Source: Rhynochetos jubatus (taxonomy: Eukaryota > Chordata > Aves > Eurypygiformes > Rhynochetidae). From it: DNA of 64,000 nucleotides. Shown here in pieces: positions 55,341-64,000 of the stretch. Within the stretch, counting starts at the first letter, position 1. Each line of letters begins with the position of its first letter. The DNA lies in assembly GCA_027574665.1 (NCBI GenBank), contig CM050672.1:7176001-7240000 (forward strand). Direction: 5' to 3'. The notes beneath the pieces were generated by a model. It ran no database searches and was not told the DNA's origin. It saw only the letters and a program-made list of their open reading frames with translations. The position numbers and the translations under genes are program-made.

Positions 55341-58310
55341 ACCGGAGTTTTAATCAGAGATTGGCGTTGGGGAGGATTACGGCTACGAGAAGGCTGGGTC
55401 TGTTTTGAGGAGAAATGCTAATGTTCAGGGGACAAGATTTAGTTACTTATTTATCCAGGCTGACTGTGACACTCGGGGCTGAGCCGACAGCGCATCCCGA
55501 AAGGACGGCATCCTCCCCTCGGCTGCCGGTGGGGTGGGCTGTCCCCATCCCCATCGCATGCCCAGCGGGGGTGACGGTCCCCAGGGGCAACGATGCCGCT
55601 GGGAGCCAGAGCAATGCCCGCATCTCCCTCGTTAGGGCTCCCTCGCAAAATCATTAAAAACATCCAGAAAAAAGCAACCGCAAACAAAAAATTAAAAAAG
55701 GGGGGGAAGAAGGACCCCAGCGCAGTGTTTTCCCTGACAAGAACCCGATCTGACAGAGCTTGGCATATCGAGCGTAATTGGCAGCCTCCGCCCAGGGGAG
55801 ACCCACGGACAAACTTGCTCCAAGGTGAAAAGGCGCCCTGTTTCCGTGCCTCCGGGTCGCGGTGGGGGCGAGATGGGGACCGGGGCTGCGGCACGGCTGC
55901 CTTGGGGAACATCAGCCTTCACCTGGGTAATGAGACAAAAAGCAGGGAAAACGCTCATGAAAAGGAAGGGAAAGAGAAACTCTTCGGAAATAAGATCAAA
56001 GTCCTGCCTGCAAAAGCGTTGTCCTGCAGCTACGCAGAAACCCAGGTAGCCCTAACGGCAGCGGGCGCTCGGTGCGGCACAGGAGGACGGGCTCAGGGGG
56101 ACCCTAAGGTCCCAGCACCCGGCCTGGGGGAAACAGGAACACCAGGGCGATGCTGGGTTTGCCTTTTTTTTTATTTTGGAGTACTCCTACCCTCTTCCCA
56201 CGGGCCCACGGAGCTCGGGAGCGATGTGCAAATGAGCAGAAAGCTGGTGGGGGTCCTCGTGCGAAGGGTGGGCGAGCGGGGTCTGCACTGGCTGCCTTTA
56301 AACCAGCCACGTCTGACGGTGTCTGTGCACCACAGACACTGGAAAAAAGAAACATTGGATAAACCTCATGGCCAACTGCTTGGACGCGGCACTGATCAGG
56401 GAAAGCTTATGCATGGGAAATGGTTACAAAGGGAACGGCAAAGGCGCTGCCCAGAGCTGCTGGGGAAGAAAGTCCCTGTTTTGGTGAGCTGCAAAGAAAC
56501 TCCAGAGCCAAAGCTCTCCCAGATTCCCCTGTACTCCTGAGCGACCAAGTGACGGAGCAAAGGGAGCCTAGTGCCAGCGTGGGGTGGGACAGGAATGATC
56601 CAGGGGGGCTCTGTCCGGGCTGGTGTGGGTGCCTGCGGTGCGTGGGGCAGCTCCGGACAGCGTGGAGAGCCGCTGACCCGGGCTGGTCGTGGCAAAGCCC
56701 CTCTGTTTATTAACATGTTCAGCGCAGAGCTTTATTCTGGAGGCAGACACTTATTGCTTGCCTTCGAACAGGGCCTGGCACACGGTGATGGATGAGCAGA
56801 CAGTTTGCCTCCTCTTGCCTCTCCAGCCCTTCCTCTGCCGTGGCCACTGCAGCACCCTGGTCCCCAGCACACGGAGCAGCAGCCGCTCCCCACGGGGAGC
56901 CAGGGGTCTGGGAGCCACAGCACCACTCCAGCCTGACCCCCGTGATGGGTGTCAGCATGCCTGGGTCTTCGCTGCAGTGGAGGGAAGCAGCTGCCTGGCC
57001 CTTTAAAGCCTTTTTTTTCCCCATTCTTGTTAAAAGATGTCTGGGAGGGGAGCTGCCAATCTGAAAAATGATCCTTTCTTTTTTCCATTTTCTTCTTTCT
57101 CTCCTTCTAGCTGGTGCTCATCTGTTCAGGTGAACCGCAGGCACATTCATTAAATCTCTGTCTTTGACACCTCAGCTGCTTCGGAGCCCTGGGCTGCTCT
57201 TTCTCTTTCCTTTCTGTGCTGGTTTTTTTCCTCTTTCCCCATCTCCAAGCCCGCCTGATCAGCACACTAAAGCAGCAAGAGCGAGCCGTAGAATAGTTAA
57301 CTAAGCATAACTTTAACTGCGACTTGCTGAGTGGCCGGTTTTGCGGAGGGCGCCGGGTGCAGCCGCCGTCCCTGCCTGGGGATGGATTGCATCCAGGCAC
57401 CAGAGGTGCCCCCACCAGCACCAGGGCGGCAAGGAGGGGAGTCGAAGGCACGGGCTGTACCCAGCCAGCACCCTGGGGCTGCAGCCGCTAGCCAAGGTCT
57501 TGGCTCGCTCCGCTTCCCTCCATTCCACTAAATCCTGTTCCTCCCTGCAGGAGCTCCTTCCCTGCTCCCCTAGCCCCCTTTGGCTCCCCAAATCCATTTG
57601 GGGCTCACCAGAGCCCCCTCCGTCCACCCTCCTTCCCCTCCCGCACCCACCCTCGCCCCTTGTGTAAATCCCATCCTGCCGGGGAGGCACCGGAATGGCT
57701 CAGCCGGCCGCAGATTTGCCGCTTGGCCAAGAGGGAGAGAGCTCATCTCCAGCGGCACGGCTGCTGCTGGATCGGCTCCTGATGGCCTCCCCGGCTCAGC
57801 GGGGCTGGAGCGGGGAGATAACCTGCCCGGCTGCCGCCAGGAATGATTTGGCCTCGGCTGGGCTGGCCATCAGCCTGGGTCCCCACCGGCTGCTCGCAGC
57901 CCTGGAAAGCCCCTGCGTCGAGCAGCAGAATGCTGGGGGGATGAGCTGCTCTGGCCATGGCCTTTGCACGTGGGACGAGGGATGGCCGTGGGCTCAGTGC
58001 AGGGGGCAGGAGCTGGAATCATCCCGTTTGGAGAGGCAGAGTCCCAGTGAAGAGGGCAGGGTGGCTGGAGCTGGACGCAGACATCCCGGGAAAGCACACG
58101 TCCAAATCCCAGCTCTCCCTGGGATGCAGCACCCAGGGCACGACGGGAAGGTGAGTGTGAGGCAGGCAGAGGTGTGTGTCCCACCGGGAAGGGGCAGGCA
58201 GAGCTGCGTCTCCCGCCGGGAAGCGGCCCAGGCCAGCACGGAGGACAGGACCAAGCAGCGAGCGCGGCTCCGGGGGGCTCAGCAGGGCTGGGGCCCGTAA
58301 AGCTGTGAAT
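55341..58310. other. Spacer with a 315-codon open frame
   Basis: The longest frame, 55593-56540 on the plus strand, is open for 948 nt in only moderately GC-rich DNA. It has no recognised domain and starts in a lysine-rich stretch from an A-rich tract. A very strong pyrimidine tract ends CTCCTTCTAG at 57110. The rest is GC-rich, and no gene is assigned. Confidence 0.4.
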
Positions 58311-58600
58311 TCCTGCAGAGTTTTGTTAGCGGGATCGGCGCGCAGCCTGGTGCCCTGCTCCGAATTAATTATCTGCTGACACGATTTCGCTTCTTTCCCT
58401 TTGTGTTATTTTAATTAACAGAGATCTCCTCCAAGCAAGCCAGCTGTCATGTAAATTGTAAAACTGTCAGCATGTACAGGAACTTAACAGGGATTTTCAG
58501 AAAGCCTTGCACAAAGGGATGTGCTACTTTCCCTTTTTGTTTTTTCCTTTCTTTTTTATATAAAAATCTGGCACATTTGTAAAGTTGGAAAAAAGTGTGA
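58311..58600. other. AT-rich island, candidate conserved non-coding element
   Basis: Contains CCGAATTAATTATCTGCTGA, TTATTTTAATTAACAGAG and ATGTAAATTGTAAAACTGTC. The dense TAATTA/TTAATTAA cores and unique even sequence make it one of the better enhancer candidates here. Confidence 0.4.
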
Positions 58601-60000
58601 ACCCAGGGTGGGACTACAGATGGAGAAAGCCCAGCGTTTACTGCGGATCCATTTCTTGAGGCGGCGGTGAAGGCAGAGGTACTGCCCAAGCGCTTCCGAC
58701 CAGGATCATTTTCTTGCGGCCGCGCAGACGTGGCGAGTCCCTGCAGCCCGGCCGTTCCTCCCAGCTCCCTTCCCCTTCATCCGAGCAGACCGCAGCTGGG
58801 ATGGGACCTACCGCAGGAAGGTAGCGGTTAAATTAGGCATTAAATTAGGCAAAAGGAAACATGGATGGCTTTGCTGTAGTGAATCTGTTCTGTGTCCGTT
58901 GCGGATTCAACCTCATCCGCCTTCGTCTTGAACTTGCTGTGACCGCGTGTGCCGATGGCTGCTGGGCTGGCACCGGCTCTCCGGTCTCTGCTTCTACACC
59001 CGGTTGTATCTAGGATTGAGATTTTTAACTATGAGCTGAAATCAGCCAGTTCTTCCTAAGATCAGGCTCTGCAAACAAGCAAAACCATCTTAATGTGCCC
59101 CATATGTCTTTGGTTAAAAGCCGCTTCAGCAGCAAGAGCAGCAGATGCAGAACCACCGTGTGTAGACGGAGGTAGGGTGGGAGTTCATGCGAGGATACTC
59201 CATGGACATCTCATCTCCCCCGGACACGCAGAAGCCTGTGGTAACCCCGCAGCGATCAATTAATAAATGTTTAGGCGAAGTCGATGAAGGTTAGCAAGGC
59301 CCCGGCTCAACGGGAGGCTCAGGGAGGACAGCGAAAAGCAAGGATGCTCCGGAGAAGTGGATGGCTCCATCAGATGTGTGGAGCGTGGGAGCCAAGGGAG
59401 AGCCATGCCGGGGAAGCTGGGGGGTTCTGCCCCATGGTGAGACCTCATGTGGGGCAGCACGGGTGCTCCCAAAACCCACTCCCTGCAGAGAAACCCCTCC
59501 GGCACTCCCCGGCTCTGAGGAAGCCGGCAGTTTTCTCCCTGCCTGGTTTTAGGGGCACATCAACAGCTCTGGGAAGGGCCCGGCGTTCCTGCAGTGTGGT
59601 TTTCTGTGCACGTCCCTTGTCACTGCGGGTTGTGGCCCTGGATTAAGTTTGGATGAGGACTGAGCTACTTAATTCTGTTTCTTCCCTTCCTCATCAGAAA
59701 TTATTTTCGCTGTCCTTTCAGAGCAAAGCAAGCAGATTTCAACCCACATTTTGGTGAAGAATGAGGGATTTTCTTTCCCAGAGGCAGCCAGGGATAAAAG
59801 CCTCCAGACAGCTGAGAAAGCCACAGCATTAAAGCCCAAATGCTGAGCTTATCCGGCGAGCACAGCCGGGCTGCGAGGGTCCAGCGTGACGCTGGCGGTT
59901 TCACGACGAGGCCAGTGTCCCAGGGGCTTGGATATGCCTCTCACATATGGAGGTTCCCTCCTCAGCCCTGTTTGCCATGCCAGGCATGCTGCCTTGTCCA
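58601..60000. other. Spacer, no gene seen
   Basis: Mixed composition with a short direct repeat (AAATTAGGCATTAAATTAGGC near 58829-58850). No exon is recognised. Confidence 0.45.
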
Positions 60001-60250
60001 CTGAGATAAATGACCTTGAGCAGAGCTGCGGGTCAATAAAATAATTTGCTAACTGATCCATCTTCTGTGGCAAACAGATGAATCAACTTTGGCTCCCTGG
60101 GCTGTTTTATGTACGGATGGGAGAGCCGCGAAGTTAAAATAACGTGTGCATACACATCCATCTCCATGCAATAAAAGGATGGCTCCAAGTGAATAAATTT
60201 GTGTCTTTCAAGATGGAAAAAAAAGCATCTCTTCATCTTCTGACGCTTGA
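60001..60250. other. AT-rich island, candidate non-coding element
   Basis: Contains GGTCAATAAAATAATTTGC, GCAATAAAAGGATGGC and AAGTGAATAAATTTGTG. Unique sequence of about 250 bp in a GC-rich setting. Confidence 0.3.
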
Positions 60251-63200
60251 CTTTCTGAGGTGGGTGCTCTTCCCCAGGACAACGGGGCTTGGGCTGCCCT
60301 GCCCTGGGCAGTGCGTCGTGCCCCCTCATCCCCGCTTTCAGCCCTTCCAGCAGCTCTGCTACCCTGGTCCGTCCCCTGATGGCCTTTCCCAGGGGTTTGG
60401 CTTGTGGGCAGCCCCCCCCTTGCCACCACCTTGATCCCCCATGAGGAATGGACCGAAGGTTCTGGTTCTCTCAGGCTAAAGTTTCAGCCCCGGGAAGGTG
60501 ACTTACAGCCGGGAGCTGGAGCAACGTGGGGGGCAGACTCTGCTTTTACTGGCCTCCCGCGCAGCAAAGCGCTAAAAGCAATTAAGAAATGGCCATTTCT
60601 ACCACGGCAACACATCCTCCAGTAGCAATTGGCAGGGGGTGGAAAGGAGCTGGAGCCAGCAGGAGAATGCAAACCAGCCAGCGCTCCCAGGACCGAGGGC
60701 TCGTGCGTGCGCCCGGGCTGCATCTGTGAGAGCACGGCAAACTGGGGCACTCAGAGGTACGGGAGCAGAAAGGCCCGGAGGCAGCCTGTGCTCAGTGAGC
60801 CCCTCATCGCGGCGAGGTGATTAATGCCCTTCTGCTCCCGTGCGTCGCTGCTCCGTTCCCGTGCTCCCTTCGCTCAGCCCTGCTGCCGCGGCAGGTCCCA
60901 CACCGGTGGGCACCAGGCAATTGGCCTTGCAGGGGACGGCGCCCGGTATTCCTGGTGCCAAAAGCAGGGATGGAGCTGGCAACACGGGGAAAGGGCAGGG
61001 CAGAGCCAGGACGCCAACGCAGGGACTTGTCCTTGGCCATGGAATGGCATATGAATTAACAGCCATTCCCAGGAGAGGGGGGTTTTGTCTCCTTCCTTCC
61101 CAGAGGATCTCAGCACTGTGTGCTCTCCGGGGTCAGCGGGTTTTAGGAGTCCCACAGACGAGGCTCAGACCCTGCTCCTGCCATAAGCACATTGCTCGGG
61201 CAGGCTGGAGCTGCCCCGCACCCATCCGCTTGCAGATCAACCTGACCAGCACGTTGCCTTCGGTTTTAGGCTTGTGCAAATAAAGCCATGGCTGGGAGCA
61301 GGGGACACCCCAACATTAAGCTTCAGGGCTCCCCAGGGAGTTGCATCCCAGGTTACAGTGCTGAGGAATTCATTGCTGGGGATAAAAATCCCCTGTGCCC
61401 TGCTGCTCCATCTGCCTGTTTTCCAAATCCTTTATCAGAGTTGCTGGCTCGAGCACAGTGGAAGGAGGGTCCTGGAGACCCCCAAGGGAGGAGAGGTGCT
61501 GGTCATCTGTGCCAGAAACCAGCCTGGTGCCCAAACTCCTCCTCAGACAGCTGGAGCACAGACCTGGAAGCAGAAAGGGGGAGTCCTGGCCCCCCCATTG
61601 CTGTGGCAGTGCTCACTGATCCCAGCACCGCATCCAGCTGCGGGATGGAGTCCTTCCCGAGGGATGCAGGCAGGACGCATCACCCCTCTTCTCCCGCAGC
61701 AAGGGGTGAGTTACCTGGCCCTGCTCCCCCGGGCTCTCACCGGCAGGTTAACGAGGTTAGGCACAGCTCAGCAAGGTTAGGCACAGCTCAGTGGCAACAA
61801 ATAATAAGTTAGTGAGGGGGAGTGAGCAGTCATGCTTATTATGGGGTGGTGAGGGGTCATGGTTTGCCTGTCCCGGGGGTCAACAAACCCTATGCAGTTA
61901 CCCCGAGGGCATGGGAGCTGCTTTAGCTGGACACCAGAGATAAAAGAGAGCTGCTCAGGGGGCTCAGAAAAATGGGGTCCCTTCCACATGGCCATGGGAA
62001 ACACCTTGTGCCCTGGCAGCTTCACGCCACACTCCTCTTCCTCCGCTGGCAGCCCAGGGGCCGTGCACGCTGTGGAGCGGCACCGGGCAAAGCTCGCTCC
62101 GCACCGGGATCGCTGCAGGGCACTTCCTGCGAGCCATTAAAGCAAGTTGGGTAATTAATACCTTCCATGCATGAGGAAAAATGAAAGGCAGGTGGGAGGA
62201 GGAGGGGAGCAGGGAGGAGGCAGCTCCATTTGGAGGGCAGTCGGGGTGGTTTTCCCTAGGTGAGTTGTTACTAATTTGGAGCCTCCCGAGTGCTGCAGCG
62301 TTCACACCTCTCGGGAACGTTGTAATAGCCGGGTCCTACCATGCTGCCATCGGGATGTGTGTCTCGCTGGTGCCAGGTACCCTACAAAGCCGTGCAGGAT
62401 CCATGTTCCCCATCTGGAGCAGTTCTCCTCCCTCCTCTGCCCTCAGCACCACCGCGGGACAAGCCAGCGCTGACCCACATGCCGGGCTCAGCACCAAGCC
62501 GGGTCCTCCAAATCCCCTCCAAAGCTGCCTGGCTGCTGAGGGTTACGGGAAAAGCCCCTCAAGCTCCATTTCAGCACCTTAAATACAGTTTCTTAACAAA
62601 CAAAATGTTTATTTTCTAAATAATAATAAATAAAAAAGAATTCCGGCCTCGGGGCGTTTAGTGAAATGGCTGCAAGCTCATTCGAGCGTGTGTCCATTAC
62701 TGTCCCCCCCCTGCTCCAAACCCCACCACATCCCCAGCACTTCATTCCGGGAGAGTGACTGACAGACCCCGATCGATGCTGATTTTGGTCTTAAATAAAC
62801 ACGTTGGCCCTGGTTTGCTGGGGAAGAGCGAGGTGTCAGCGTCTGGCTGACGGGCAGAGAGGGGGCAAACTTCAGCCGGCGTTTCTTTGCAGTGTATTTT
62901 ATCTTCTGTCAGCGTGGTGGCGGGGGAAGCCAGGCAAAAGCTGGGATGTGCCAGTTAGGAAGGTTTCAGGACATGGTTTGTTTTGCATTTTTCTCTTTTA
63001 ACTTGTGTTTTCTGTAGAGAGGAAAAATAACTGAGATGGAGTTCAAGTATTCCTACAGCATCATCCTGCTGAAAGCCGCCAGACATCCCACTGCCGACAG
63101 ATCAGGCCATCTAGCAGGGAAAGGTGCTTTATTGTTGACAGTTGCTGTCAAGAGAGAAGCCTTTTGATGATTTGCTGAGCTATCGCGATTCACATCTGCA

Positions 63201-63391
63201 AGAGCCGGAGAGCTCCAAGAAACCCCCGAGATTCTTGGAAATGCAAGATGGGAAACTCCTAACTCCTCCCTGGCTCTTGCACCAGTGTCAGGGAGTTCTT
63301 AAAATTATTAGAAATGGCAGGGAGAGATGAGTGACCTCAGGCTGCTGCAGGCTTGCAAAATATCACTCGGGTCATTCTGTTCCCCCTTTTT
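60251..63391. other. Spacer, no gene seen
   Basis: GC-rich, with small AT-richer patches at 61795-61850, 62580-62645 (CTAAATAATAATAAATAAAA) and 62780-63050. It includes the 20-bp tandem duplication at 61754. No gene is seen. Confidence 0.45.
61754..61791. repeat. Two-copy 20-bp tandem duplication
   Basis: AGGTTAGGCACAGCTCAG begins at 61754 and again at 61774, identical over 18 bases. Confidence 0.85.
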
Positions 63392-63617
63392 CATAGAATC
63401 CCAGAATGGTTTAGGTTGGAAGGGACCTTAAAGACCATCTAGACCACGGGCAGGGACACCTTCCATAGCCCAGGGTGCTCCCAGCCTCATCCAGCCTGGC
63501 CTTGGGCACTCCCAGAGATGGGGCACCCACAGCTTCTCTGGGCAACCTGTCCCAGTGCCCCCCACCCTCTCTGGGAAGAATTCCTTCCTGATGGCCCATC
63601 TCAATCTCCCTCTTTCA
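63392..63617 (-). mobile_element. CR1 LINE 3' fragment
   Basis: Reverse-oriented copy starting CATAGAATCCCAGAATGGTT and continuing GGTTGGAAGGGACCTTAAAG, CAGCCTCATCCAGCCTGGCC, GGCACCCACAGCTTCTCTGG and GAATTCCTTCCTGATGGCCC. It breaks off at about 63617. It is very close to the reverse complement of the copy at 35545-35998. Confidence 0.95.
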
Positions 63618-64000
63618 TACCATTCTGTCCCATCCATCAGTTTGATACACCTCCAACGCCCATTTCTTGCTTTACTGGGTTGTAAGGCATCGATATCAGA
63701 ATAACAGCAGGTAAAGTTTGGTGTTGCAACAGCCCTGGCCATGTCCCCTGCACAACCCGTGACCGTGGCCGCCCCGAACGCTGCTCTGTGCCCATATTCC
63801 AGTGGCTCGTCCGTGAGGTGACTTCTTTATCTCCGCATCTCTGACCCCTGCGTGCCCGGCAGACTCCAGCCTGGTCAGAAATGAAGGTGCTCTGACTCGA
63901 AGGTCACAAGTTACTGAGCCAAACTGGGGAAAAAAAATTCCAGGAGAGCAGATTGGGATTGTTTTAATTAAAGGAGAGAGGCGGGGGAAGGGGGGCAAAG
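63618..64000. other. Right-edge spacer, nothing recognised
   Basis: Mixed composition up to the window edge. No PSMB2 or other exon is seen. Confidence 0.4.

Noticed and set aside
1..64000. CRISPR arrays, bacterial operons, phage or insertion sequences
   Set aside because: The window is spliced avian nuclear DNA; no spaced direct repeats or prokaryotic gene signals were seen.

Overview
The window is vertebrate nuclear DNA, almost certainly from a bird. It has spliced genes with GT-AG introns, CpG-island promoters, short compact introns and very GC-rich spacers. Its only clear dispersed repeats are 3' fragments of CR1 LINEs, the dominant avian retroposon. The gene order is AGO4 (-), CLSPN (+), C1orf216 (+), which matches human 1p34.3. 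From memory the block lies on chromosome 23 in chicken, so a microchromosome is likely; this is inference.

Layout. Positions 1-1354 are the start of AGO4 intron 1, and its 19-nt first coding exon (MEALGP plus one base) is at 1373-1355 on the minus strand inside a large CpG island. A 3.8-kb divergent spacer follows. CLSPN (claspin) fills 5201-19374 on the plus strand. I could place all 25 coding exons with consistent splice phases; they give one uninterrupted protein of about 1331 residues. It keeps the DSGxxS degron, a PIP-like box, three Chk1-binding motifs, the acidic regions and the conserved C-terminus. Its 3'UTR runs to an AATAAA at 20539. After about 16.5 kb of spacer comes C1orf216: a CpG-island first exon ending at 37411, a 1.3-kb intron, and a single coding exon at 38723-39565 (280 aa, family of unknown function). 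Its 3'UTR probably ends near 40905. From there to 64000 I recognise no gene. The expected next gene, PSMB2, is not visible.

The spacers (20.6-37.0 kb and 40.9-64 kb) are GC-rich DNA in which most long open frames are chance products of composition. They are punctuated by AT-rich islands of 250-450 bp with TAAT cores, AATAAA-like runs and a POU octamer. These look like candidate conserved non-coding elements. Other content is four clear CR1 copies and one decayed one, a 548-bp GGGGAT/GGAGAT hexamer satellite with a 154-bp higher-order period, and small tandem and inverted repeats.

How the genes relate. Claspin is the replication-checkpoint mediator that presents Chk1 to ATR, AGO4 is an RNA-silencing Argonaute, and C1orf216 is uncharacterised. 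They are neighbours by conserved synteny, not a functional operon. I found no convincing new biological system. The most informative leads are the two NAGNAG acceptors in CLSPN, a candidate orphan terminal exon at 53207-53263, the paired ZNF143-like sites in the CLSPN CpG island and the AT-rich islands.
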